Shown here piece after piece: positions 7,072-14,414 of a stretch of 40,865 nt of DNA. Origin of the DNA: Patescibacteria group bacterium UBA1372 (GTDB lineage: Bacteria; Patescibacteriota; Microgenomatia; UBA12405); NCBI GenBank assembly GCA_002306295.1, contig DBRI01000013.1:5192-46056 (forward strand), read 5' to 3'. Each line of letters begins with the position of its first letter. The first letter of the stretch is position 1. A program made the translations under genes and the position numbers. The notes beneath the pieces are model-generated. The model worked only from the letters and a program-made list of their open reading frames with translations, was not told where the DNA came from and did not search any database.

Positions 7072-7350
7072 CTAGTTAGTTAACTGAAGTTGGTTTAACA
7101 AATCTTGAATATCTAGATTGGAATTTTGGCTGGGTTGGGGTTGGTTTTTAAACATTTCCATGGATTGTTTGTAGAGATTGAAAAATTCAGTAATTTGGCC
7201 AAGCTGAGGTTTGATAACAATATTAAAAATCAGAAAAAGAGCCAGTAAATAGATAGTAATATTACCTAGGCCTCTGGCAAAACCGGCTAAAAAGTTTTTG
7301 ATAAAAACCTGGGATGGGGTTTGGGTGTATATATTTTGGCTGGAATCCAT
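7072..7350 (-). CDS. Small single-pass membrane protein
   Basis: About 92 aa with one hydrophobic span (LGNITIYLLALFLIFNIVI, about residues 25-45), a polar N-terminus and a Gln/Asn-rich C-terminal tail. I do not recognise the family. It is the first gene of a two-gene operon with the S41/J-like protease, so it may be a partner or anchor for it (inference). The start at 7350 is set by TATTAT (7357-7362) 6 nt upstream. The open frame extends to 7512, but that would run through the divergent promoter region and into the next gene. Confidence 0.7.
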   Translation of the reverse strand: MDSSQNIYTQTPSQVFIKNFLAGFARGLGNITIYLLALFLIFNIVIKPQLGQITEFFNLYKQSMEMFKNQPQPSQNSNLDIQDLLNQLQLTN

Positions 7351-7395
7351 ATAAAAATAATAGCAAAATAAACTAGTATCATGGTATTCTGATTT
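7351..7395. promoter_or_regulatory. Divergent leaderless promoters
   Basis: A 45-bp gap between two divergent starts. The minus strand has TATTAT (7357-7362) 6 nt from its ATG. The plus strand has TATTCT (7385-7390) 5 nt from ATG 7396. Neither gene has a Shine-Dalgarno sequence. Confidence 0.6.
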
Positions 7396-8523
7396 ATGAT
7401 TGATATCAAAAAAATATTTTCTAAAAAAGATAGTGTTGAAAATAAGGCAGAAGTGGCTAGTGAAGTTAAGGTTGATAAGCCAACAGCTAGTGCTCGTAAG
7501 TCTAAATTTCATTTAAAAGTGAATAAGGATGCTTTGAAAAAGTTGAAATTGGTGGTGGTGGCATATTCTCATGTGGAAAGGGAATTTTTCCCAACAGAAG
7601 ATGCTTATAACGCCGAAGTAGAAGTGGAGGAAAGAGCGAAAGATGTGGTAGATAGACTGGTAAGCTTGGGAATAAATACAAAAGCAATGCCAGGGGACAG
7701 ATATTTTTTGACTAATCTTTTGGTGGATAAACCGGATATAGTCTTAAATTTAGTTGATACATTAAGAGGTAAAGATAATTTACAAACTAGTGTACCTGCT
7801 GCTTTGGAATTGTCTAATTTACCTTATACCGGGGCTCAAATGGAAGGATTGGTGATAGGTAATAATAGAAATATTACCAAAAGAATGCTGATGGCTTATG
7901 GGATACCAACACCGAATTTTCAATTTATCAGAAGAGTGGGAACGGCAGTAAAAGATGAAATGGGATTACCTTTGATAGTTAAATTGAATGAAAGTGGAGG
8001 GAGTGTGGGAATAAACAATACGGCAGTTAAAGAAACACTTAGGGAAGCTCAAAAACAAGTGGAGAAAATGATTTCAACTTATAAAATACCTGTGATTGTA
8101 GAACAGTTTATAGACGGTCCGGAAATAACGGCAGTAGTATTTGATGATGGAAGTAAAAAACATGTGTTTTTGGCTCAAAAAATATTTAGGAAAAAGCCAG
8201 ATGGGAAGCATTATTTTACCAGTATTGAATCGTATGATGATGCCAGAGCTTATACATATAAACACGTAGAAGAGCCTTTAAGGACTAAAGTGGAGCAATT
8301 GACAGTCAGGGCCTTTAAAGGGTTGTGTCACAAAGATTATGCTAAGTTTGATATTAGGGTAGCAGAGGAAACAAATATACCGTATTTTACTGATTCTAAT
8401 CCGAATACGGCCTTTGGCCCTGATATGGGATTGCCATTTACTGAAGTATTAGCTCTTCATGGGGTGACTTTTGATCAGGTGTTGTTGAGTTTATTAAGCA
8501 AGTATGCCAGATATATTAAGTAG
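7396..8523 (+). CDS. ATP-grasp ligase related to D-Ala-D-Ala ligase
   Basis: 375 aa. Residues 1-50 form a Lys/Ala/Val-rich low-complexity extension. The core resembles D-alanine-D-alanine ligase: a pre-ATP-grasp domain (LVVVAYSHVEREFF, DIVLNLVDTLRG), LPYTGAQMEGLVIGNNRNITKRML, the ATP-binding PLIVKLNESGGSVGI, and the metal-site region YFTDSNPNTAFGPDMGLPF. The usual metal ligand Glu in E-x-N-P-N reads Asp here (DSNPN). It should join an amino acid or short peptide using ATP, with formation of an acyl phosphate. A true Ddl usually has no such N-terminus. The 20-nt overlap with a C39-like peptidase suggests a peptide-tailoring pair rather than plain peptidoglycan synthesis (inference). Confidence 0.75.
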   Translation: MIDIKKIFSKKDSVENKAEVASEVKVDKPTASARKSKFHLKVNKDALKKLKLVVVAYSHVEREFFPTEDAYNAEVEVEERAKDVVDRLVSLGINTKAMPGDRYFLTNLLVDKPDIVLNLVDTLRGKDNLQTSVPAALELSNLPYTGAQMEGLVIGNNRNITKRMLMAYGIPTPNFQFIRRVGTAVKDEMGLPLIVKLNESGGSVGINNTAVKETLREAQKQVEKMISTYKIPVIVEQFIDGPEITAVVFDDGSKKHVFLAQKIFRKKPDGKHYFTSIESYDDARAYTYKHVEEPLRTKVEQLTVRAFKGLCHKDYAKFDIRVAEETNIPYFTDSNPNTAFGPDMGLPFTEVLALHGVTFDQVLLSLLSKYARYIK

Positions 8524-9136
8524 AGGAAAAACCGCCGATAGCATAAAAAGAGTCAGGCAAAATACATCATATAATTGTGGTCCGGCAGTATTGGAGATGC
8601 TTTTGTCTCATTTCGGAATTGAAGTGGATCAAGATACTATTGTAGAAGTGTCTGGGGTGGGTTCAAAAATTAAAGATTATGGGATGACAGTAACGGATTT
8701 AGCCAGAGCGATAGCAGTGGTGGCACCGGAGATGAACTTTTGGTATAAGACAAATTCAACTATTAGTGAATTGCAAAATATTGTTAGAAATTTTAACTAT
8801 CCGGTAGGAATCAATTGGCAAGGAATTTTTGAGAAAAATGATTATAGTGATGAATTTGATGAAGGGGAAAGTGACGATGATGAGGGACATTTTAGTGTGG
8901 TGGTAGATGTGGATACCAGAAATAATTATATAAAAGTAGCTGATCCTTATGGTAGTTATGCCGGTAATGACAGAGTATTGTCTATAGTTGAGTTTGAAAA
9001 GAGATGGTGGGATGAAGATATGGAAATGGATCCAATGAGCGGCAAAAGAAGAATTGTGTTTTACAATATGACTATGTTTTTGGTATTACCCACAAATATT
9101 AACTTTCCAGTTGAGTTGGGAATGACGAGAATTTAA
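8504..9136 (+). CDS. C39-like (papain-fold) peptidase
   Basis: 210 aa. It has the Q-x(5)-NCGPA motif (RQNTSYNCGPAVLEML, about residues 18-33), GHFSVVVDVD with the catalytic His (about 127), and DPYGSY with the catalytic Asp/Asn, in the order expected of C39 peptidases. These often process double-glycine leader peptides. Residues 110-125 are very acidic (DEFDEGESDDDEG). No signal peptide or ABC domain is seen, so it is cytoplasmic or uses another route. It overlaps the ATP-grasp gene by 20 nt and is probably co-translated. The pseudopilin gene follows 19 nt later. Confidence 0.75.
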   Translation: MPDILSRGKTADSIKRVRQNTSYNCGPAVLEMLLSHFGIEVDQDTIVEVSGVGSKIKDYGMTVTDLARAIAVVAPEMNFWYKTNSTISELQNIVRNFNYPVGINWQGIFEKNDYSDEFDEGESDDDEGHFSVVVDVDTRNNYIKVADPYGSYAGNDRVLSIVEFEKRWWDEDMEMDPMSGKRRIVFYNMTMFLVLPTNINFPVELGMTRI

Positions 9137-9155
9137 ACAATTGATAGACTTAAGG

Positions 9156-9818
9156 GTGAAACAAAAAGGAATGTCTTTGTTTGAGCTGTTGATTGTGGTA
9201 GTAGTTTTAGGGATATTGGCATTTGTATCTTCGTTTGTAATTGGAGATAAAATAGCCAGAGGAAGGGATGCCAGAAGAAAATCGGATTTGGATAGATTAA
9301 AAATTGCCATGTATGATTATATTTTTGACAATGATTGTTTTCCTAGCTCATTACCGGATTGTGGACAGCCTTTTGAAGGAGGGGGAAATGTGTATTTACC
9401 ATCAATGCCTTGTGACGAATTAGGAAATCCTTATGTATATGTAGCCCAAAATAGCGATTGCCCAATATGGTTTAGAATTTTTACCAAGCTAGAAGTTGAA
9501 AGTGATAGATCGATTGAAGAAAGTGGGTGCTCAGCCGGCTGTGGACCTGAATGTGCTTATAATTATGGGGTAAGTAGTACCAATACAAAGGCAAATATTG
9601 GCTGTGTAAAGTATTATGTCTGCCCGCCAGGTGGGGGAAAAGAAAACTCGTGTCAGGCCTTTGAAGACCCTTATATAAGTGAGTGTCCAAAGATATGGGA
9701 AAATGATCCGACCTGTGGTGGAATTGTGTGTGACTCAGTACCTCAAAAAGATCGTGACGCTTATAAATGTAAAAATGCTAGTGGAAAAACAATTCCAAAA
9801 GATACAGATTTTTACTAG
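9156..9818 (+). CDS. Type IV pilin-like / GspG-type pseudopilin, Cys-rich
   Basis: Prepilin leader MKQKG, then MSLFELLIVVVVLGILAFV. This is the G/M cleavage site with Glu at +5 and the hydrophobic N-terminal helix. The helix continues with charged residues (RGRDARRKSDLDRLKIAMYDYI), as in GspG/PilA. The globular domain has about 18 Cys, far more than usual, so it is probably disulfide-stabilised outside the cell. The start is placed at GTG 9156, which gives a five-residue leader and has TAGACT 5 nt upstream. TTG 9141 would give ten residues. The C-terminus ends shortly before a partial tRNA duplicate. No assembly ATPase is in the window. Confidence 0.85.
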   Translation: MKQKGMSLFELLIVVVVLGILAFVSSFVIGDKIARGRDARRKSDLDRLKIAMYDYIFDNDCFPSSLPDCGQPFEGGGNVYLPSMPCDELGNPYVYVAQNSDCPIWFRIFTKLEVESDRSIEESGCSAGCGPECAYNYGVSSTNTKANIGCVKYYVCPPGGGKENSCQAFEDPYISECPKIWENDPTCGGIVCDSVPQKDRDAYKCKNASGKTIPKDTDFY

Positions 9819-9839
9819 TTTGGCAGGCTCGCCAGGATT
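9819..9839 (-). repeat. Partial duplicate of tRNA-Trp 3' end
   Basis: A perfect 21-nt copy of 9878-9898, the 3' acceptor and T-arm end of tRNA-Trp with its CCA. It lies 38 nt away in direct orientation. Between the copies is a fragment of the CTCAGGAT-type repeat with CAGGAT/ATCCTG arms. A direct repeat of a tRNA 3' end is the usual mark of site-specific integration, but the spacing is too short to hold an element. Confidence 0.7.
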
Positions 9840-9879
9840 TCCTTCGATTGAACTCAGGATAAACTTCTCATCCTGTCTT

Positions 9880-9954
9880 TGGCAGGCTCGCCAGGATTCG
9901 AACCTGGAATAAAGGTTTTGGAGACCTTGGTGATAGCCATTTCACTACGAGCCT
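9880..9954 (-). tRNA. tRNA-Trp (CCA)
   Basis: A full cloverleaf on the minus strand: acceptor AGGCTCG/CGAGCCT, anticodon loop CTCCAAA with anticodon CCA, T-arm loop GTTCGAATC, discriminator G and an encoded CCA (9880-9882). Confidence 0.95.
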
Positions 9955-10003
9955 AGGTAGGATATTTTAACTTATTTTTGATAAAATACTAAAGTTATAT
10001 AAA

Positions 10004-10077
10004 GGGCCCATAGCGTAGTTGGCTAGCGCGTCCCCATGGCATGGGGAAGGTCAAGGGTTCGAGTCCCTTTGGGTCCA
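10004..10077 (+). tRNA. tRNA-Ala (GGC)
   Basis: Acceptor GGGCCCA/TGGGTCC, D-arm with GG, anticodon stem TCCCC/GGGGA and loop ATGGCAT giving anticodon GGC. The A32-U38 loop pair is usual for this isoacceptor. The CCA end is not fully encoded. A TAAAAT -10-like hexamer lies about 20 nt upstream. Confidence 0.95.
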
Positions 10078-10080
10078 CAA

Positions 10081-11094
10081 TTATTTAGTAAGCTTATGTG
10101 TAGGGAAGTAGAGGACGTCTTGGATATTAGCAGTATTTGAAAAAATCATAGCCAGACGGTCGATACCAAGGCCGATACCGGCGCATTTAGGAAGTTTACC
10201 GCAAGATTCAATAAAATCTAAATCAAATGGATGAACGGGGAGATGTTCTTTTTGGCGAAATTTAATTTCTTTTTTGGTTTGAATAAGTAAGTCTTTGGAA
10301 TTGGTATTTTCGGTATAAGCATTGCCAATTTCCATACCGCCAATATAAAATTCGAAACGCTGTCGAAAACTTGGATTGTTTTTGCAGGGTTTACATAGTG
10401 GGGACATTTGAGTAGGGTAGTCGTAAATAATAACTGGTTTGTTAGTGGGGAGTTTTGATTCTATTTCATTAATAAAAATTTGAGTGTAAAGTGGCTCCCA
10501 TGAAGTAACGCAGTCTGTATTGTAGCCTTTTTTGTCTGCAGTCTTTTTGATTGAAGAAAAAGTCAGATTTTTATTAAGGTCCATTTTGGCAAATTTTTGA
10601 AAAAGTTGTTGGAGTGTGTATGAATACCAGGGAGTAGAAAGGTCTATTAAAGTGTCTTGGTATTTGAGTATATTTGATACTCTAATGCCCAAATATTTCT
10701 GGACTCCCCTGTGTAAATATAAAATTAGGTTTTGAGTGGTAATGGCCAAATCTTGATAATTTTTGCCTATCTCGTACCACTCGAGCATAGAAAATTCGAG
10801 GTTATGAGTAGGGCCAATATCTTCTAAATCTCTAATAACTTTTTGAATAGAAAAGCAGTTGCCAATACCTTGTGAAATAAGTTTTTTTAAAGATGATTCA
10901 GGTGAAGTGACGAAGAAAAAATCTTTATTTTTATGAGTCCAGGTGGTTTTGAGAGGGTAGAGATTGGGTTCTAGAGGAAGGGAAGGTAGAAGAGTGGGGG
11001 TTTCGATTTCGTGGAAATTTTGGTTAAGAAAAAATTGGCGGATAAGTTGAACCGTCTTTTCTTTGATAAACTGGCCGTAAAATTTTTTATTCAT
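10081..11094 (-). CDS. epmA: EpmA/PoxA/GenX-like class II lysyl-tRNA synthetase paralogue
   Basis: 337 aa, the length of EpmA and much shorter than LysS, without the N-terminal anticodon-binding domain. Class II motif 2 is seen (FSIQKVIRDLEDIGPTHNLEFSMLEWYE, about residues 80-108) and motif 3 (GIGLGIDRLAMIF, near 308-320). EpmA attaches beta-lysine to elongation factor P. The lysine analogue is made in other bacteria by the radical enzyme EpmB. Here a radical SAM gene of a different type overlaps the start by 8 nt. EF-P is not in the window. A free-standing amino acid ligase with another target protein is the alternative. Confidence 0.82.
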   Translation of the reverse strand: MNKKFYGQFIKEKTVQLIRQFFLNQNFHEIETPTLLPSLPLEPNLYPLKTTWTHKNKDFFFVTSPESSLKKLISQGIGNCFSIQKVIRDLEDIGPTHNLEFSMLEWYEIGKNYQDLAITTQNLILYLHRGVQKYLGIRVSNILKYQDTLIDLSTPWYSYTLQQLFQKFAKMDLNKNLTFSSIKKTADKKGYNTDCVTSWEPLYTQIFINEIESKLPTNKPVIIYDYPTQMSPLCKPCKNNPSFRQRFEFYIGGMEIGNAYTENTNSKDLLIQTKKEIKFRQKEHLPVHPFDLDFIESCGKLPKCAGIGLGIDRLAMIFSNTANIQDVLYFPTHKLTK

Positions 11095-12067
11095 GTTTGT
11101 TAAATAAATTAACTACTTGCTGGCAGTTAAGGCAGTCTAGTTCTTTAATATAGCCACATAAGAAATCTGGTTGGCAACAACCAAAACACTGGTTTGGGTC
11201 TTGTGATATTTTTGCAGTGCTCACGCCCTTCGGTAAAACACCTCGGATGATTGCGCGCTTAAAAATATCACTACGACCCATTTTTTGACATCTATGGCAA
11301 ATGGAAAGGGATTTTAGGAAATTATCGATAATAGTTTGGGGTGGGTCGGAGATTTTAGCAAGGGGAATGGGGGACTCACAACAGCCATAAATTTGACCGT
11401 TTGATTGAAGAGCTAATTGGAAACAGCCAAAGTTTTTGGATGGGTAAGTGGGATAATTTTGTTTTATGTTTAAGATTTGATCCGGAGTAAGGGATCCAAG
11501 TCGATCGGTAAGGTATGTAATTTTTAAGTTTAATAAATTGAAACTGTTAATGTAAGGATAAGATATATCGGTGACTACATAAAAAATTTCGACAGGAAAA
11601 CCTAGGGATATGGCTTTTTTAATAAATTTGGTAGATTTTTGAAAATTACCAGAACCTCGATTTTGGTCATGAATTTTTTGTGGTCCGTCAATAGAGACAA
11701 TAAGCTGACAATTTTGAGGATTTTTGATTTGGTTTAATTTGTCGATAGTACCATTAGTAATGATAGTGATAAATATATTTTGATCTATTAATTTGTTTAC
11801 CAAAGAGGGAAACCAAGGCAGTAAAAAAACTTCTCCTCCACAAAAGAGAATAGATTTAAGATGTAAGAAGTAAGATTTAAGATCGGAAGAATAACTTTTA
11901 ATAAATTTAAAAATTTGGGATTGGGATAAAACGGCTTTAGTTTTTTTGGTGTAACAATAGTGGCAATTTAGGTTGCAGGTTTCAAGCGGGGAAATATAAA
12001 TATTTTCAAGACTTTGGATTATTTGAGCTTGGTGGATTCTTTGTGTTCGGTTGCTTTTTTGCACCAT
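11087..12067 (-). CDS. Radical SAM protein with Cys-rich (SPASM-like) C-terminus
   Basis: 326 aa. The [4Fe-4S] motif CNLNCHYC (about residues 33-40) binds the cluster that cleaves S-adenosylmethionine. ILFCGGEVFL and ITNGT are the usual core strands. The C-terminus has many Cys (FGCFQLAL, YGCCES, CHRCQK, CFGCCQPDFLCGY, CLNC), which could hold auxiliary clusters as in SPASM/Twitch proteins. These usually modify peptides. It is not of the lysine 2,3-aminomutase type. An in-frame hairpin repeat encodes about 18 extra residues between two Cys groups. The first ATG lies 49 nt inside rpmG, and a later start such as TTG before ENIYISPLETC is possible. Confidence 0.82.
   Translation of the reverse strand: MVQKSNRTQRIHQAQIIQSLENIYISPLETCNLNCHYCYTKKTKAVLSQSQIFKFIKSYSSDLKSYFLHLKSILFCGGEVFLLPWFPSLVNKLIDQNIFITIITNGTIDKLNQIKNPQNCQLIVSIDGPQKIHDQNRGSGNFQKSTKFIKKAISLGFPVEIFYVVTDISYPYINSFNLLNLKITYLTDRLGSLTPDQILNIKQNYPTYPSKNFGCFQLALQSNGQIYGCCESPIPLAKISDPPQTIIDNFLKSLSICHRCQKMGRSDIFKRAIIRGVLPKGVSTAKISQDPNQCFGCCQPDFLCGYIKELDCLNCQQVVNLFNKHE
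11196..11289. repeat. Hairpin family 1, copy inside radical SAM gene
   Basis: The stem GGGTC, a tt loop, and GTGATATTTTT face AAAAATATCAC, a tac loop, and GACCC. The cap is nearly identical to the copies at 5703 and 36539. The repeat keeps the reading frame of the minus-strand gene. The cap encodes FKRAIIRGVLPKGVSTAK and the two stem arms encode GRSDI and ISQDP. Confidence 0.75.
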
Positions 12068-12204
12068 TTACAGTATTTGGTGAATTTAAGTTTATCGGGA
12101 GTGTTGGTTTTATTTTTTTGAGATAAATAGTTTTGAGCTTTACAGACGCTACAAACTAGGGCAATTTGAATGCGTTGAGTTTTCTTTTTTGATACTTTAG
12201 CCAT
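12019..12204 (-). CDS. rpmG: Ribosomal protein bL33
   Basis: 61 aa with the Zn-ribbon form of bL33: CSVC and CKWC, ending in TEHKESTK, which is typical of the 50S subunit protein. Basic N-terminus MAKVSKKKTQR. The start is fixed by TATAAT (12211-12216) 6 nt before the ATG, with no Shine-Dalgarno. A 26-nt perfect palindrome abuts that hexamer. The 3' end overlaps the radical SAM frame by 49 nt if that gene starts at its first ATG. Confidence 0.93.
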   Translation of the reverse strand: MAKVSKKKTQRIQIALVCSVCKAQNYLSQKNKTNTPDKLKFTKYCKWCKKATEHKESTKLK

Positions 12205-12241
12205 GGAGGCATTATATCAGAAAAAATATATTTTTTCTGAT
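12205..12241 (-). promoter_or_regulatory. rpmG leaderless promoter with 26-nt palindrome
   Basis: The -10 TATAAT (12211-12216) lies 6 nt before the ATG. A perfect palindrome of arms ATCAGAAAAAATA and TATTTTTTCTGAT spans 12216-12241, over the -10/-35 spacer. It could be an operator, or an intrinsic terminator for transcripts arriving from upstream, since it is symmetrical and T-rich. Confidence 0.55.
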
Positions 12242-12367
12242 GTTTCGCCTTGTACTTCGTATTATTAATATCTTGAAATAGCAGAGAAACTCTAAATTCT
12301 AAACTCAAAATCCTAAATTCTAAATAACATTAAATTATCAAAATTCAAAATTTCCTCGGTTATTAGA
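12242..12367. repeat. AT-rich tract of short CTAAATTCTAAA-type repeats
   Basis: The gap between the SGNH gene stop and rpmG promoter. Its right part (about 12290-12355) consists of degenerate repeats of the form CTAAATTCTAAA and AAATTCAAAA. Similar AT-rich repeats occur at 31561-31635, 37722-37757 and 39205-39235. No gene is seen. Confidence 0.5.
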
Positions 12368-13264
12368 CTATTCTATGAATTTGTATTTGGCTAGGGATTC
12401 GAAGAGAATATCCTGAAAAAATTGAGCACCAAGAGAAGAGGGATGGATACCATCGTCTTTGTTAACAAAAATGGGATTACCGTCTTGGTTTTTAAGACTG
12501 GGAGTGTAGGCATCGGCCAATGGGTAATTTTGAGATTTGGAGAAGTTGATTAAATTTTGAAGATAGAGATTAATGGTTTTGGTTTTTTGAAGCTTTTCTA
12601 AAGCTGAGAAGCTGGTACCAGAACCATTGGCAAATATAACTGAATTGGGAGCAATGGTTGATGTCAAAAGGATTTTAGTGTTGGGTAAGTTTTGTTTAAT
12701 TTTAGTGGTTAGGGCACCTAGATTTAGCCAATGTTTGTCGAAACCGGCTTGAGTATTACCAAAATTGTTATAGGCAAAAGATTCGATAATAATAATATCG
12801 GGATTTTGGGATAAAAGAGAGGGATGGTGTTCGTCTAGATATTGATAGTCGTTTTCTAATCTAAAAAGACCGTATTCAATGTTACTGGCACCAAGGCCAT
12901 AATTAATTATATTAAATATATATTGAGGATAGGCAGTTTCAAGAGATCTTTTGAGGTAGGAAAAATCAGCTAAAGTATCAATCATTGAATCACCGAGAAT
13001 AGCTATAGTAATTGGTTTTTGATAGCCACCGATGGCGGGTAATTCTGGTTGAGGCGATGGAGTGGGGATGGGAAGAGAGTTTTGATTGATTGAAGTATTG
13101 GTTAAACCAAGAATATTGCCGACTGTTTTGACAATATCTGATTTTATTTGGTAAATACTTGAGGGTTTGTAAGATTGAATGAGAAGGTGGGATAGGGGGA
13201 TCTGAGCAAAACTTGGAAGAGGTTTGGTCAGATAAATAATTATAGTTAGAAGCAAAATAAGCAT
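12368..13264 (-). CDS. Secreted SGNH/GDSL-type hydrolase
   Basis: 298 aa: a short signal anchor (1-20, ending SFA), then a Pro/Thr linker, then an SGNH fold (about 85-298). Block I is ILGDSMIDT with the catalytic Ser. Block II Gly-Asn is NYGLGASN. Block V is DGIHPS with the Asp and His of the triad. Such enzymes remove acyl groups from glycans, lipids or peptidoglycan outside the membrane. The start at 13264 has TATATT (13271-13276) 6 nt upstream. The next gene is divergent. Confidence 0.85.
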   Translation of the reverse strand: MLILLLTIIIYLTKPLPSFAQIPLSHLLIQSYKPSSIYQIKSDIVKTVGNILGLTNTSINQNSLPIPTPSPQPELPAIGGYQKPITIAILGDSMIDTLADFSYLKRSLETAYPQYIFNIINYGLGASNIEYGLFRLENDYQYLDEHHPSLLSQNPDIIIIESFAYNNFGNTQAGFDKHWLNLGALTTKIKQNLPNTKILLTSTIAPNSVIFANGSGTSFSALEKLQKTKTINLYLQNLINFSKSQNYPLADAYTPSLKNQDGNPIFVNKDDGIHPSSLGAQFFQDILFESLAKYKFIE

Positions 13265-13321
13265 AGTTTAAATATAAACTATATTTTTGTGATTGTGTTT
13301 TAGATAGAATAAGGAAGTTTT

Positions 13322-13906
13322 ATGTATGAGGAAAGAAAAGATTTTGGTAGATTTGTAGAAGTTGATTCAGCTTTAACTGCAGTCAGAGGTTTGTTGATGC
13401 AAAGAGACCCTGGAACACTGATGGGAGATGTAGATGGGACATTGAAAATACTTAGTTTGGGTTTAGTAGATAGAAAGGTGTATTCTGAATTGGAAGAATT
13501 AGACGTAAGAGGATGGGATATAATGGTGGTGACAAATCAATCTACCGAGGGTCATGTAGTAGCTAGATTCCTGGGTAACGCGTTAAATTGCCCTAATTAT
13601 CCTGACAGTTTTTTGAGAAATAGCTGGCAAGTTTTTGGTGGAGGATGGGACTTTATGTGGAATCGCTACAAAGAGGGAAGCAAATCTGTATCTGAAATAA
13701 GCAAGAGAGTGATGCAGTTAAGTAATTCGGGATATGTGGTAATGATGGGCGATGAAGAAAGTGACATAGATTTTTTTGGTAGACTAATTCATGAGCTTGA
13801 GAGACGTGGATGTAAACGGGAAAGTATGTTTTTAAAATTACCGTTTTTAGGAATGCCTATTTTTGATAGACCAGTCTTTAGAAGATTGCAAACAGTTTTA
13901 CCTTAA
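13322..13906 (+). CDS. HAD-superfamily phosphatase
   Basis: 194 aa. Motif I is GDVDGTL (about residues 35-41, nucleophile Asp and general acid Asp in the D-x-D-G-T pattern). Motif II is VVTNQS. Motif IV is MGDEESDIDF, which binds Mg. It resembles the HAD IIIA group that acts on small phosphorylated sugars or nucleotides. The substrate cannot be read from the sequence. A weak AAGGAAG lies 5 nt before ATG, and TAGAAT lies just upstream of that. Confidence 0.75.
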   Translation: MYEERKDFGRFVEVDSALTAVRGLLMQRDPGTLMGDVDGTLKILSLGLVDRKVYSELEELDVRGWDIMVVTNQSTEGHVVARFLGNALNCPNYPDSFLRNSWQVFGGGWDFMWNRYKEGSKSVSEISKRVMQLSNSGYVVMMGDEESDIDFFGRLIHELERRGCKRESMFLKLPFLGMPIFDRPVFRRLQTVLP

Positions 13907-13912
13907 ATTTTG

Positions 13913-13996
13913 CGGAGGGTAAGGGATTCGAACCCCTGAGGACTTACGTCCACTGGTTTTCAAAACCAGCGCCATAAACCACTCGGCCAACCCTCC
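13913..13996 (-). tRNA. tRNA-Ser (TGA)
   Basis: Class II tRNA with long variable arm. Acceptor GGAGGGT/ACCCTCC, anticodon stem CTGGT/ACCAG, loop TTTGAAA with anticodon TGA, discriminator G. CCA is not fully encoded. Confidence 0.95.
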
Positions 13997-14006
13997 TAAA
14001 ATTGTG

Positions 14007-14079
14007 AGCCCGGAATGGAACTCGGATCCATGACCTTTCCCTTACCAAGGGAATGCTCTACCAACTGAGCTATCCGGGC
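14007..14079 (-). tRNA. tRNA-Thr (GGT)
   Basis: Acceptor GCCCGGA/TCCGGGC, anticodon stem TTCCC/GGGAA, loop TTGGTAA with anticodon GGT, discriminator T. It lies 10 nt from tRNA-Ser on the same strand, so the two are probably co-transcribed. CCA is not fully encoded. Confidence 0.95.
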
Positions 14080-14150
14080 GAGATTAGATATTATACCTAA
14101 ACAATTTATTATATTGTAATTAGAAATAATATTGATTATTCTTATTTAAG

Positions 14151-14414
14151 ATGGCAGGATGCTTAGAACATTTAAGACAAGGAATTTGTGATCCGAATTG
14201 TGCTCAAAGAAAGCTTTGTCATGATTATTCTGGGTGGAATTTGCCTGATGGTAGGCGAATAATTTTACATACTCGAAGACCAGTTTCAAGATTAGTAGAT
14301 GGTGGAGTAGGTGATCCAAATGTTGATTATGCGATTGCTCCTACAGGTGATGAAAGATCAGGATTTTCTACTGAAACAATTCCAATTGAAACCTTAAGAA
14401 GATCTGGTGTATAA
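14151..14414 (+). CDS. Small Cys-motif protein, unknown function
   Basis: 87 aa, not recognised. The N-terminus has four Cys (CLEHLRQGICDPNCAQRKLC, residues 4-23) that could bind zinc. The rest is polar and ends in Ile/Glu/Arg-rich sequence without a membrane span. The start ATG has TATTCT 8 nt upstream. Its stop codon overlaps the TATAAT of the sufC promoter, so it lies just upstream of the Fe-S operon, but nothing links it functionally. Confidence 0.65.
   Translation: MAGCLEHLRQGICDPNCAQRKLCHDYSGWNLPDGRRIILHTRRPVSRLVDGGVGDPNVDYAIAPTGDERSGFSTETIPIETLRRSGV

Noticed and set aside
9819..9898. attL/attR of an integrated element
   Set aside because: The repeats are 38 nt apart and no integrase is present, so at most it is a scar.
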